Shown: positions 1-9,716 of the stretch, in pieces | How positions within the stretch are numbered: the stretch's first letter is position 1 | Layout of the letters: every line of letters starts with the position of its first letter | Source of the DNA: Nonomuraea sp. NBC_00507 | Lineage (GTDB): Bacteria > Actinomycetota > Actinomycetes > Streptosporangiales > Streptosporangiaceae | Assembly: GCF_036013525.1 (NCBI RefSeq) | Contig: NZ_CP107853.1 | Location: forward strand, 10,354,001-10,418,000 | DNA length: 64,000 nt | Reading direction: 5' to 3' | Notes under the pieces: generated by a model | Seen by the model: the letters and a program-made list of their open reading frames with translations, nothing else | Told to the model about the DNA's origin: nothing | The model's database searches: none | Made by a program: the position numbers and the translations under genes

Positions 1-886
1 GCAAGCTCACCTACGGCACGGGCCGGACCATCAAGGCGGGCACGGCGGGCACGGTGACGAGCCTCCCCGCGGAGGGCAAGGTGGTCGAGCGCGGCGAGCC
101 GCTCTACCGCGTCGACCGCAAGCCGCTGATTCTCCTGTACGGCGACCTGCCCGCGTACCGGACGCTGGCCGAAGGGGTCAAGAAGGGCCCTGACGTCAGG
201 CAGCTCGAGCGGAACCTGAAGGAGCTCGGCTTCGCCAAAGGCGTCACGGTGGACACCCGCTTCACCGAGGCGACGGCGCGTGCCGTACGGAGATGGCAGA
301 AGCACAACGGGCTGGAGCGAACCGGCAGAACGGGCGCGCAGGAGATCGTCTTCCTGCGGGGACCCGCCCGGATCGGTGAGACGGACGTGGAGGTCGGCGA
401 CCGGGTGGCACCGCAGCGGCCGGTCCTGCGCGTGACCTCGACGGACCGGCTCGTCCGCGTCGAGCTCGACGCCGACGACCAGGATCTGGCCAAGGTCGGC
501 GAGAAGGTCGCGGTCAAGCTGGCCGAGGGCAAGAGCGTCAAGGGATCGGTCTCGAAGGTGGCCAAAGTGGCCAAGCTCGTCAAACAATCGGGGAACGACG
601 AGGGCCGGGCCGTGATCGAGGTGGAGATCGAGGTCCCGGCCAAGAACGCGGGCGTGCTGGACGAGGCCCCCGTGACGGTCGAGCTCCGGCGGCTGCGCGC
701 GGAGAACGTCCTGAGCGTGCCGGTCGAGGCGCTGCTCGCGCTGCCCAGCGGCTACGGCGTGGAGGTGGTGGGCCAGGGCGGGAGCCTCACGCGGGTGCCG
801 GTGACGACTGGGGTGTTCGGCGACGGCCGCGTGGAGGTACGCGGCTCCGGGCTCGCCGCGGGTATGAAGGTCGCGGTGTCGGGCCG

Positions 887-890
<4 letters not shown>
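1..890 (+). CDS. MacA/HlyD-like efflux adaptor with peptidoglycan-binding domain (5' partial)
   Basis: The reading frame is open from base 3, so the true start lies before the window; about 295 residues are visible. A peptidoglycan-binding-type helical repeat (visible residues about 60-105, with VRQLERNLKELGF and ARAVRRWQKHNGL) is inserted between two halves of a barrel-sandwich/beta-barrel adaptor of the membrane-fusion family. The C-terminal part is a typical adaptor membrane-proximal domain. Its stop overlaps the ATG of the MacB-type ATPase (ATGA), so the three genes form one operon. Expected role: extracytoplasmic partner of the ABC exporter, with the inserted domain perhaps anchoring it in the thick wall. 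The N-terminal signal or membrane anchor cannot be seen. The exported substrate is unknown. Confidence 0.85.
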
Positions 891-1542
<652 letters not shown>

Positions 1543-1546
<4 letters not shown>

Positions 1547-2736
1547 CCAGGCTCCAGCCGGTCCGGCTGCGCCCCGCCGACATGGCCAGGCTGGGGGTGT
1601 CCGGGCTGCGCGCCAGGCCGTTGCGCGCCCTGCTCGCGGCGCTGGGCATCGCGGTCGGCATCGCCACCATGGTGACGGTCGTCGGGATCTCGGCCTCCAG
1701 CCAGGAGCGGCTGCTGCGCCAGCTCGACGCGCTCGGCACGAACCTGCTGCGGGTCGAGCGCGGGGACAACCTCTTCGACGACGAGCCGGTCGATCTGCCG
1801 ACGACGGCCGCCTCCGCCGTACGCAGGATCGACGGGGTGCAGAAGTCGAGCCAGACCGGCGAGACCGAGGCGACCGTGCGCCGCAACGACCTCATTCCCC
1901 CGTCGGTCTCGCTCGGCATCACCGTGCGTGCCACCAGCCTCGATCTGCTCGACACGCTGGACGGACGGGTACGCGCGGGCGCCTGGCTCAATCCGGCCAC
2001 CGAACGGCACCCGGTCGTGGTGCTGGGCGCGGTCGCGGCGGAACGGCTCGGCCTCACCGCGCCCGACGCCCGGGTCTGGATCGGCAGCCGGTGGTTCAGC
2101 GTCGCCGGGATCCTGGACAGGATGCCGCTGGCCGAGGAGATCGAACGCTCGGCGCTGGTGGGCTTCCCTGCGGCCAAGGAGTATCTGGACTTCGACGGCC
2201 ATCCCACCACCGTCTACGAACGCTCGGCCGACGAGTCGGTGGAAAGCGTGCGGGAGGCGCTGGCCCGCACGGTCAACCCGGAGCGGCCGGACGCGGTCAA
2301 GGTGAGCAGGCCGTCGGACGCGCTCAAGGCGAAGGCGGCGGCGGCCGGGGCGTTCACCGGTCTCATGCTCGGGCTGGGCGCGGTGGCGCTGTTCGTGGGC
2401 GCGGTCGGGGTGGCCAACACGATGGTGGTGGCGGTGCTGGAGCGGCGCAAGGAGATCGGCCTGCGCAGGTCGCTCGGCGCGACCAGGGGCCAAGTGCGGG
2501 CGCAGTTCCTGGTCGAGGCGCTGATCCTTGCGGTGGTGGGCGGGGCGGCCGGAGTGCTCGCCGGAACACTGGCCACGCTGGTCTACGCAGCGGCCAACGC
2601 GCTGCCCGCGGTGGTGCCGATGTGGGCGCTGGGCGGGGCGGCGGGCACGACGGTGGCGACCGGCGCGCTGGCGGGGCTCTATCCGGCGATCAGAGCCTCC
2701 CGCGTACCCCCCACGGTCGCGCTCTCGACCCAATGA
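1543..2736 (+). CDS. MacB/FtsX-type ABC transporter permease
   Basis: A 397-residue protein with the MacB layout: one N-terminal membrane helix (about residues 25-45), a large extracytoplasmic MacB_PCD-like domain (about 50-260), then an FtsX domain with three membrane helices between about 265 and 395. The motif ERRKEIGLRRSLGATRGQVR, typical of FtsX cytoplasmic loops, is present near 300. It is the last gene of the adaptor-ATPase-permease operon, and its stop is one base from the convergent DivIVA-like gene, so no terminator room exists between them. Confidence 0.92.
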
Positions 2737-2737
2737 C

Positions 2738-3700
2738 TCAGTCCGGCCGGCCCGGGGCCTCGTCCAGCGGAGTCTCCCGCGGGTCGGCGTCGTCGGCCTG
2801 CTCCCACTCGTCGAGGTTGGCGAGGAGTTGCTGGACGTGGTCGCGCAGAGCGCCGCGGTAGTGCCGGGCGGCAGCGCGCAGCTGGGTCGCCTCCTGCTCC
2901 CACGCCTCGCCTCCCGCGCCGCTCGCGACCGCCTTGGCCAGCAGCTCCGTCCTGCGCCTGCGCGCGTCCTCGATCAGCTCGCGGCTGTACTGCCGCGCTT
3001 CCTGCATGTACTGGTCGGCCGCCTGCTGGGCCTGGGACAGGATGCTCGCGGCGTAGACGTGCGCCTCGTGCACCCGGCTCACCACGGCCTGCGCGGGCGC
3101 GTCGGAGAGCCCGGCCGGCTCGGCCTGCGCGGGCGCATGACCGTTGTCGCTCCTGACCAGTTCGGGAGTGGGCTTCCTGCCGCGGATCGGCTCGGGGGCG
3201 GACCCGGTGCCGCTGATCGGCGTAGGAGCCTGGGTGCCCGTCGGCGTAGGAGCCTGGGTGCCCGCGATGTACTCGCGCAGCCGCCCGACCTCGGCGGCCA
3301 GCGCGTTCTTCTCCTGCAGCAGCAGCGTCAGCTCCTCCTCGATCCGGTCGAGGAGGCCGTTGACCTGCTGTTCGTCCAGCCCGCGCTTGCCGAACGGCGC
3401 CCTGCGGAAGGTGACCGACCGCAGCCGGGCGGGAGTGAGCCAATCGGCCGAGCGCGTGTCCTCCGCCGCCGGGCCGGCCGGGCGGGGCTCGTCCCACTGC
3501 GGCTCTTCCCACGACCCGCCGGTTTCGGGAGGTCCGCCCGGCTCCTGCCACCAGCCGCCGGGTTGCCTGCCCGGTGTCTCCCGCGGCTCGCCGTTGGGCT
3601 CTCCTGCCTCGCCGGGGTCCTGCCACGGCAGGAGGTCGTCATCCCCGCCCTGGCCGGAGAACTGGGCATGAAACTGCTCCACTGAGGGCTGATTCGTCAT
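2738..3700 (-). CDS. DivIVA-domain-like coiled-coil protein
   Basis: A 320-residue protein in three parts: an acidic, Pro/Gly-rich N-terminus (1-85), a DivIVA-like segment (about 88-146, with FRRAPFGKRGLDEQQVNGLL then a Leu-heptad coil), and a second long coiled coil (about 195-300). Between the coils is a duplicated low-complexity linker (GTQAPTPT/GTQAPTPI) encoded by a perfect 24-bp tandem repeat. DivIVA-family proteins mark curved or growing membrane in Actinobacteria; this one is shorter and more acidic than the Wag31 type, so polar growth is only a possibility. It starts 3 bp after the flavohemoglobin-like gene, with an AGAGG ribosome site inside that gene's end, so the two are probably co-transcribed. 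Confidence 0.8.
   Translation of the reverse strand: MTNQPSVEQFHAQFSGQGGDDDLLPWQDPGEAGEPNGEPRETPGRQPGGWWQEPGGPPETGGSWEEPQWDEPRPAGPAAEDTRSADWLTPARLRSVTFRRAPFGKRGLDEQQVNGLLDRIEEELTLLLQEKNALAAEVGRLREYIAGTQAPTPTGTQAPTPISGTGSAPEPIRGRKPTPELVRSDNGHAPAQAEPAGLSDAPAQAVVSRVHEAHVYAASILSQAQQAADQYMQEARQYSRELIEDARRRRTELLAKAVASGAGGEAWEQEATQLRAAARHYRGALRDHVQQLLANLDEWEQADDADPRETPLDEAPGRPD
3217..3264. repeat. Perfect 24-bp tandem duplication inside the DivIVA-like gene
   Basis: Two identical 24-bp units (3217-3240 and 3241-3264) encode two copies of an eight-residue Gly-Thr-Gln-Ala-Pro-Thr-Pro linker between the two coiled coils. In-frame duplication of this kind changes linker length without disturbing the flanking domains. 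Confidence 0.9.
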
Positions 3701-3703
3701 GAT

Positions 3704-4831
3704 CTAAAACCTCTGTAGCGGGTCCACCGCGCTCGCGAAGTGCTCGAGATGGATTCGGTTATCGGTGAAGCCGTTCCCGCGCAGGATGCCCACCACGTCG
3801 TCGACCATGGCGGGCGGTCCGCACACGTACGCCTCGTACCCTTCCCACCGTCCGTAGCGGCCGACGACCTCGCCGACCGTGCCCGACGGCGCCATGTCGG
3901 CGTCGCACACGTCGGACAGCGCGGGGGTGACGGTGAGCCAGGAGTGCCTGGACGCCCAGGACCGCAGCACGGCCAGGTCGTAGAGTCCCTCCGGCTCGCG
4001 CGCGCCGCAGAAGAGGCTCACCCACGGCGGCACGGGCAGTCGCGTCACGTGCTCCAGAATGGCCTTTATCGGCGCAAGGCCGGTGCCGCCCGCGATGAGC
4101 AGCAGATTGCGGCCGGTGACCGGATTCAGGGTGAGCGTGCCGACGGGTGCGCCGACTTTTATCGTGTCGCCTTCCTGAATCTCGGTGACGAGCGCCCGGC
4201 TGACCGCGCCGCCGGCTTTCACATGGAGGTCGATGGTGTTGTCCTGGCGCGGCAGATTAGCCATCGAGTAATAGCGCCAGGTATTCGGCCAGCGGGCCAT
4301 TTCGACCGGCGCGGACTGACCGGGAACGTAGGGATAGGGCCGGTCGAGCATGAGACGCAGCACCGCGATGTCGACGGCGCGCCGTTCGTGGCTGACGACC
4401 TCCGCGGTCCAGAAAGGTGGACGGGTCGCCGCGTCCTGCCCGGCGCCCTCGATCATGCCCTGGGTGATCTCGCCGAGGAACGCCTGCCATTCCCTTTCCA
4501 GCTCCGCGTCCCACATGGGTCCCGAGAAGCGCCGCATGGCGGCCACGAAGCTGACGCTCCACTGCGCGTAGTGCTCGGGCTCGGCGCCGTACTTCCGGTG
4601 GCTGCGGCCCAGCCGGTGCAGATAGGGGGTGATCTCGGGGAGGTCTCCCGCGTGCTCCACCGCATGACCGAGCGCCGTCATGAGCCTCGCCCGCTGGTTC
4701 GACATCGTGAGCGGGAACAGCTGCCGAAGCTCGGGAGCACGAAGAAACAGATCGGAGAATAAATACAGCGGTACTGCGTCCCCGTATTTCGCTACCAGCT
4801 CGAAGTTATCTTTGATTCGCCGAAAGCCCAA
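3704..4831 (-). CDS. Flavohemoglobin-like protein (globin + FAD/NAD(P)H reductase)
   Basis: A 375-residue fusion. Residues 1-130 are a globin domain; the proximal heme ligand is His78 in SHRKYGAEPEHY, in the context seen in Hmp proteins. Residues about 145-245 form the FAD domain (RYYSMAN motif) and about 250-375 the NAD(P)H domain (AGGTGLAPIKA; YVCGPPAMV). The expected reaction is NO dioxygenation to nitrate or electron transfer to heme. By my hand alignment the distal B10 position, usually Tyr, reads Phe25, which could alter O2/NO chemistry. The start is TTG behind a G-rich ribosome site; no better in-frame ATG exists before the globin. It is the first gene of a two-gene unit with the DivIVA-like protein. 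Confidence 0.86.
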   Translation of the reverse strand: MGFRRIKDNFELVAKYGDAVPLYLFSDLFLRAPELRQLFPLTMSNQRARLMTALGHAVEHAGDLPEITPYLHRLGRSHRKYGAEPEHYAQWSVSFVAAMRRFSGPMWDAELEREWQAFLGEITQGMIEGAGQDAATRPPFWTAEVVSHERRAVDIAVLRLMLDRPYPYVPGQSAPVEMARWPNTWRYYSMANLPRQDNTIDLHVKAGGAVSRALVTEIQEGDTIKVGAPVGTLTLNPVTGRNLLLIAGGTGLAPIKAILEHVTRLPVPPWVSLFCGAREPEGLYDLAVLRSWASRHSWLTVTPALSDVCDADMAPSGTVGEVVGRYGRWEGYEAYVCGPPAMVDDVVGILRGNGFTDNRIHLEHFASAVDPLQRF

Positions 4832-4934
4832 AACGAGCCCCCCGGTCGAGCGAACAACAGCGCTATTGGATTACCCTAACCAGGCCCGTCTGAAATGTCC
4901 ACAGTCAGGGCTCCAGGTCGCACAGAAATAGCGA

Positions 4935-4979
4935 TGCCGGTCGTGCCCGGCGAGCGGGGCTCGCCGGGCACGACCGGCA
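4935..4979 (-). terminator. Perfect 21-bp hairpin downstream of phoX
   Basis: A 21-base arm (4935-4955) is perfectly complementary to 4959-4979 with a GGG loop. It begins 10 bp after the phoX stop on the minus strand and precedes the flavohemoglobin promoter region. There is no clear U-tract, as is common for actinomycete terminators. The hairpin probably ends phoX transcription or protects its 3' end. Confidence 0.75.
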
Positions 4980-4988
4980 CAGGGGGTC

Positions 4989-6389
4989 CTACAGGGAGCC
5001 GTTCTCCCACGGGCCGGTGATGGCGAAGGTGATGCCGGGCGACTGGATGTTGGCGAACAACCACCCGCCGTCCCTGCTGTCGAACACCGACCCGCACCAC
5101 TCCGAACCGGTGTAGGTGCCGGGCGCCACGGACTTGCCGGGCACGCCACCGGCCGGGATGACGACCGCGTTCTCCGCGAAGGGGAAGATCTCCCCCTCGG
5201 TGGTGAGCCCGTGCAGGTACTCCACGCCGGACCCGTCCTCGCACAACACGATGCCGCCGCGCGGGCTGACGCAGATGTTGTCGGGGTTGTTCAGCACGGC
5301 CGCGTTCGGCGAGGCGAACAGCACCCGCATGGTGTTGCCGGCGAGGTCGTACTCGAACACCTGGCCCTGCCCGGCGGGGCCGCCGCTGGTGCTGACGATG
5401 TAGATCTTGCCGTCGTGGTACCAGGCGCCCTCGAGCCGGCGGAACGAGGCGCCGCCCTTGGCGATGCCCTGCTGCACGACGCTGGTCTCGTTCGCGCCGG
5501 GGTCGGGGTTGTCGATGGCGACCCAGCCGATCTCGGGGTAGCTGACGCCGGTCCCGTCCTGGTAGGTGGTGTACGCCGAGGCGCCGATCGTCATCATCTC
5601 CAGCACGCCGCCCTGCGCCAGGTCGCCCTTGACCTTCGGGCGGAAGCGGTAGAAGCCGCTGGGGGTGGCGTCCTCGGTCTCGTACACCCAGCCGGTCTTC
5701 GGGTCCACGGCCACGGCCTCGTGTGAGAAGCGGCCCATCTCCTTGTACGGCTTGGCGTCGCTGACCTTGTCATGCGGCACCTCGAAGATGTAGCCGTGCC
5801 GGTAGTCGCCGTTGATCTCCGTGGTCTCCTCGCACGACAGCCAGCTGCCCCACGGGGTCGGCCCACCGGCGCAGTTGCGGATGGTTCCGCCCAGGCTCGC
5901 CCAGCTCTCCACGAACTCGCCCTTGCGCGTGTCGAAGATCAGCGACGTGGTACCGCCGCGGGCGGCCGGGTTGTACGCGGGCTCGACGAAGGCGCCGGTG
6001 TAGCCGCTCAGCTCGTGGTTGCGTACGAGAACCGTCCAGTGACCCTTGCCCGCGCCGCCGGCGCCGCCCGCCGCTGTCCTGTCCTTGAGCGCGTCGCTGG
6101 GCGTGAACGCGGCCATGCCGTCGTGCGCGCCGGGCGTGGGACGGCCGTCGGTCATCCGGTCGCCGGTCCAGCCGTAGGTCACGTACTCGAACCCGCGGGG
6201 CAGCTTGAGCAGCTCCAGGCCGGTGGTGTGGTCCTTGACCGGGGACAGGGGCCCGTAGTCGGGGCTGAAGGCCCGCTTCACCATGGTGGAGGCGTCCGCG
6301 GTGCGCGCGGACAGCGCCGCCAGCGGCCCGCCCGCCATCACACCGAGCAATCCGGTCCGCAGGAATCCCCGCCGGTCGAAGTCGGTCAT
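4989..6389 (-). CDS. PhoX-family (DUF839) Tat-exported phosphatase-like protein
   Basis: A 466-residue protein with a twin-arginine signal (DRRGFLRTGLLGVMAGG, residues 4-20) followed by a beta-propeller of the PhoX/DUF839 type. Recognisable family segments include GGTIRNCAGGPTPWGSWLSC-like text near 165-185 and DNICVSPRGGIVLCEDG near 375. PhoX enzymes are secreted Ca/Fe-dependent alkaline phosphatases; many actinobacterial relatives are called phosphatases only by homology. The ribosome site AAGGAG lies 8 bp before the ATG. Its promoter region (6390-6557) is shared with the divergent methyltransferase; I saw no PHO-box repeat there. Confidence 0.88.
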   Translation of the reverse strand: MTDFDRRGFLRTGLLGVMAGGPLAALSARTADASTMVKRAFSPDYGPLSPVKDHTTGLELLKLPRGFEYVTYGWTGDRMTDGRPTPGAHDGMAAFTPSDALKDRTAAGGAGGAGKGHWTVLVRNHELSGYTGAFVEPAYNPAARGGTTSLIFDTRKGEFVESWASLGGTIRNCAGGPTPWGSWLSCEETTEINGDYRHGYIFEVPHDKVSDAKPYKEMGRFSHEAVAVDPKTGWVYETEDATPSGFYRFRPKVKGDLAQGGVLEMMTIGASAYTTYQDGTGVSYPEIGWVAIDNPDPGANETSVVQQGIAKGGASFRRLEGAWYHDGKIYIVSTSGGPAGQGQVFEYDLAGNTMRVLFASPNAAVLNNPDNICVSPRGGIVLCEDGSGVEYLHGLTTEGEIFPFAENAVVIPAGGVPGKSVAPGTYTGSEWCGSVFDSRDGGWLFANIQSPGITFAITGPWENGSL

Positions 6390-6557
6390 CGTCGTGCTCC
6401 TTGCTCATCACGAGGGTGGCCCTGGTGTGGACACCTCGCGAGTCACCCTCCTGCCTCCCGATGTCGGCACGGCGAAACGGGAATGTCCCGCGCCTTAACG
6501 CGACCTGGGAACCTCGGACGGGACCGGCACGTGGTAGGAACGCATGGGGAGGAGTCG

Positions 6558-7187
6558 ATGATGAGGTCCAAGGCTCGCGAGGAGCGCCTGCGCCGATACT
6601 GGAACAAGCATGCCCCCTCCTACGACCGGCAGATGGCGTTCTTCGACCGCAGGTTCTTCGGCGACACCCGCTCGTGGATCTGCGGGCAGGCCAGGGGCGA
6701 CACGCTCGAGGTCGCCATCGGCACGGGTCTGAACCTCCCGTTCTATCCCGAAGGCGTCCGGCTGACCGGCATCGAGTGGAGCCCGGCCATGCTGGACATC
6801 GCCCGGCGCCGGGCGGCCGGCCTCGGCCTGCACCCCGACCTGCGCGAAGGGGACGCCCAGGCGCTCGATTTCCCTGATGACACCTTCGACACCGTGGTGT
6901 GCACGTTCTCCCTCTGCGGGATCCCCGACGACCGGCAGGCGATCAGTGAGATGGCACGCGTGCTCCGGCCCGGCGGGCTGCTCCTGCTCGCCGATCACGT
7001 CGCCGCGTCACCCTGGCCCGTTCGTCTGGTGCAACGCCTGCTCGAAGTGGTGACCGTGCCCATGGGCGGCGAACACTTCCTGCGCCGCCCCATTGACCTG
7101 CTTCCCGGCCACGGATTCACCATTGAGCGTCACGACCGTTTCAAGGTGGGCATCGTCGAACGCCTGGCCGCCCGCAAACCGGCGTGA
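6558..7187 (+). CDS. Class I SAM-dependent methyltransferase
   Basis: A 209-residue Rossmann methyltransferase of the UbiE/methyltransferase-11 type. SAM-binding motif I reads LEVAIGTGLNLPFYP near residues 50-65, with an acidic motif II (GIEWSPAML) and motif III/IV (FDTVVCTFSLCGIPD) following in order. The frame stays open far upstream, but the homology begins at RRYWNKHAPSYDRQM and a strong GGGGAGGAG ribosome site precedes the ATG pair at 6558/6561, so this start is chosen. The substrate is not predictable. It runs convergently into lysE with a 6-bp gap. Confidence 0.88.
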   Translation: MMRSKAREERLRRYWNKHAPSYDRQMAFFDRRFFGDTRSWICGQARGDTLEVAIGTGLNLPFYPEGVRLTGIEWSPAMLDIARRRAAGLGLHPDLREGDAQALDFPDDTFDTVVCTFSLCGIPDDRQAISEMARVLRPGGLLLLADHVAASPWPVRLVQRLLEVVTVPMGGEHFLRRPIDLLPGHGFTIERHDRFKVGIVERLAARKPA

Positions 7188-7193
7188 CCGGGG

Positions 7194-7829
7194 TCAGCGC
7201 TCGACGGCCAGCCGTACCCCCAGCCCGATGAAGATGCCTCCGGTGGCGATGTCGACCTTGCGGCGGGCGGCCTGCCGGCGGCGGAGCCAGCCGCCGATCC
7301 GCCCCGCCAGCACGCCCACCGTGCCGTCCACCACGAACTCCAGCGCGATGAGGATGGTGCCGAGGATCGCGAACTGCAGCCAGACCTGGCCGAGCTCCGG
7401 GTTGATGAACTGCGGGAGGAAGGCGATCGTGAAGGTGACCATCTTCGGGTTGAGCAGGTTCGTCAGCACGCCGCTGGTGAACGCCCGGCGGCCCGACAGC
7501 GCCCCCTTGCCCTCCACGGTGATCTCGCTGTCGACCCCCTTACGGTTCCGCAACATCTGCACGCCGAGGTAGATCAAGTACGCGGCTCCGACCATGCGTA
7601 CCACGGTGAAGGCCACCGGGACCGCCTCGAAGAGCGCCGCGAGCCCGACCGCCGCCACGGCGACGTGAACCGCCTCGCTCGTGGCCACCCCGGCGGTGGC
7701 GAGCAGGCCGGCCCGCGCGCCGCCGCGCATCCCGCAGCCCAGCACGAACAGCATGTCCGGCCCCGGAGTGATCATGGCGACGATTGTGGTCATGGTGAAC
7801 AACACAAGAAGGTGCGCGTCGATAGGCAT
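7194..7829 (-). CDS. LysE/RhtB-family amino-acid exporter
   Basis: A 211-residue polytopic membrane protein of the usual LysE/RhtB length with about six hydrophobic segments. The N-terminal MITPGPDMLFVLG (residues 19-31) is the family hallmark, and GVLTNLLNPKMVTFTIAFLPQF near 120-140 is the second conserved block. It likely exports an amino acid or a homoserine-lactone-like molecule from the cytoplasm. It lies 45 bp downstream of the ferritin-like gene on the same strand and could be co-transcribed with it. Confidence 0.9.
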   Translation of the reverse strand: MPIDAHLLVLFTMTTIVAMITPGPDMLFVLGCGMRGGARAGLLATAGVATSEAVHVAVAAVGLAALFEAVPVAFTVVRMVGAAYLIYLGVQMLRNRKGVDSEITVEGKGALSGRRAFTSGVLTNLLNPKMVTFTIAFLPQFINPELGQVWLQFAILGTILIALEFVVDGTVGVLAGRIGGWLRRRQAARRKVDIATGGIFIGLGVRLAVER

Positions 7830-7874
7830 GAGGGCATCGTCGCAGATTCCCCCAGGCTGACGGGTGGGAGCCGA

Positions 7875-9125
7875 TCAGGTTGCGCGGCGAGCGGCCTCGA
7901 TCGAGTCGGCCACCGCCGCGGCCCGTTGTGCGCACGCGGCGATCACCGGTTCGCCGGAGGCGTGCGCGGCGCATCTGCCGGCGATCTCCTGCAGCCGCTC
8001 GGCCAGCACCGTCCAGGCGGCCTCGCGCCAGGGGACCACGTTGTCCATCAGGTAGTACATCTCGAAGGCCGGCCCCGCGGTGCGTCCCGGATGGGCGGGG
8101 CCGACGGGCCGCCGGGTGAGCTCGGTGCCGAGCGGCCGCAGCACGCCCGCCATCATCGTGATCGCCGCGTTCACCAGCGCGTCGAGCTCTTCCTCGCTCT
8201 CGTCCGTGTGGGTGAAGAAGCGCGTGAGCAACCACAGGATGGCCTCGTACGCGAGGTTGCACAGCTCGGCCAGCGCCAGCGTGCCGGGATCGCCGATCAA
8301 CGGCTGCGGCGCCTGCACGTCGAAGGGCTGGCGGGTGAACGCGCCGAGCGCGGGATGGGCAGGCTCGAAGTCCGGATCGGCGGCCCGCAGCGTGGTGTAT
8401 TCCTCCCAGATCTTCAGGAAGCGGCCGTAGTGCGCCTCCTGCCAGTCCCCCTGGGCGCCCTCACCCTGCTCGATGATCTCGTCGAGGGCGGCGCACGCCG
8501 ACTTCAGGTCGGTCACCGCCACCATCTCGGGCCAGTGGAACAGCTCCGGCGTGGCTTGCGCCTTGGGCGAGCCGCAGAACACCTGTGCCTCGCCGACCCG
8601 GGCGGCCAGTGCGGTCAAGCCGTCTCTGATGCCGCGGTAGAGATGGCCGACCGTGGCGAACTCCTGCGCCCGAGGGAAGATCTCGCCGGACACGACGGGC
8701 TCGGGCGGCGGGTCGCAGGAGATGAAACCGGCGGCGTCCTCCCGCTGCATGCCCTCGGGCCTTTCGAGGAAGAGGAAGTGCGTCAGGGCCGCCTCGCCGA
8801 AAGGCAGCAGCCGCATCTGAATCGACGGCGGAAAGGGGCCGCAGGACTGCGGGAAATTGGGCCGGCCGAACGTCGGCGCGGCGCCGATGGCCGACATCAG
8901 ATTGGCGACCAGGGCGAGGTGGAGCATCTCCTGTACGGCGATGCCGTGCAGTTCCTGGCGCCAGCGATCGACCGCGGCCTGCTGCTCGCCGGTGAGCCCC
9001 TCGGCCTTGAGGCTGAACTCGGCGAACAGGTACTGGCACATGATCATGTGTTCGAGCTGGGAGGCCTGGGCGAGCAGGTACCACACGTGCTCGCGGTGCT
9101 CGATGACGATCGGAGGCTCAGACAT
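7875..9125 (-). CDS. Ferritin-like protein of the VioB (iminophenyl-pyruvate dimer synthase) type
   Basis: A 416-residue protein. The N-terminal 170 residues match the ferritin-like domain shared with VioB: HVWYLLAQASQLEHMIMCQYLF followed by HGIAVQEMLHLALVANLMSAIG, giving the Glu/His pairs of a di-iron four-helix bundle (E in QLEH, E-x2-H in QEMLH). The rest is a mostly helical region seen in stand-alone actinobacterial homologues. In violacein-type pathways this domain couples indole-imine radicals, but no tryptophan oxidase or indolocarbazole gene is nearby, so the reaction is unknown. The start lies at the edge of a short intergenic stretch next to the degraded AraC gene. Confidence 0.75.
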   Translation of the reverse strand: MSEPPIVIEHREHVWYLLAQASQLEHMIMCQYLFAEFSLKAEGLTGEQQAAVDRWRQELHGIAVQEMLHLALVANLMSAIGAAPTFGRPNFPQSCGPFPPSIQMRLLPFGEAALTHFLFLERPEGMQREDAAGFISCDPPPEPVVSGEIFPRAQEFATVGHLYRGIRDGLTALAARVGEAQVFCGSPKAQATPELFHWPEMVAVTDLKSACAALDEIIEQGEGAQGDWQEAHYGRFLKIWEEYTTLRAADPDFEPAHPALGAFTRQPFDVQAPQPLIGDPGTLALAELCNLAYEAILWLLTRFFTHTDESEEELDALVNAAITMMAGVLRPLGTELTRRPVGPAHPGRTAGPAFEMYYLMDNVVPWREAAWTVLAERLQEIAGRCAAHASGEPVIAACAQRAAAVADSIEAARRAT

Positions 9126-9163
9126 GAATTACACAGTTACACATGAACCCGCACCCGTCACCG

Positions 9164-9673
9164 TTACGCCACAGCTGACGGAGTGAGGCGGCGATAGGCG
9201 CCCGGCTCGCGGAGCAACCGGCCCGCGCTGGTCATGCGCCACCAGGTCAGGTACGCCATCGGCGGCTCTCCGATCAGCGTGGTGAAGCGCTGCGCGAACA
9301 CCGATCGGGACAGGCCGCTGCGTGCCGCCAGCTCCGGCACGATCCCGTCGCCGCCGGGACGGGCCCGGGCGAGCTCGGCGGCGAGGAGGTCGACGAGGCG
9401 GCCGAGCTCGTCGTGCGCGGGCAGGCGCACCAGCCGGGGCAGCTCGCGCATCAGGGGGTGCGGCCGGGTGCGGTCGAGCTGGTACGCGCCGCAGAGCATG
9501 ATCGTCTGTGCTCCGGGGCCGTCGACGTGGACGCGACCGATCGGCGAGGAGGGGTCGGGCCGTTCGGGGGCGAAGTCCGTCAGCGGGGCGTCCGGGGCAT
9601 CGGCCAGGGCGTGCGCGCTGCCCTCGCGGAGGAAGACCACGTCGCCGGGGCCGAGCGTGAGCGGTCCGCATCG
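9164..9673 (-). pseudogene. Truncated AraC-family regulator with cupin domain
   Basis: Homology to AraC regulators with an N-terminal cupin begins abruptly at RCGPLTLGPGDVVFLREG without the first about 45 residues, and no in-frame ATG stands there. The first helix-turn-helix (ELAARSGLSRSVFAQRF) and the following GEPPMAYLTWWRM block are intact. The text then jumps from LLRE straight to PGAYRRLT, so the second helix-turn-helix (about 30 residues) is missing in frame. I therefore call it broken. Its normal partner, an NmrA-like oxidoreductase, lies divergently at 9717 and is also damaged. Confidence 0.7.
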
Positions 9674-9716
9674 CGCCGAGCGCGTCGGAAAGCAACAGAC
9701 GAAGGGAGAAGGCACG

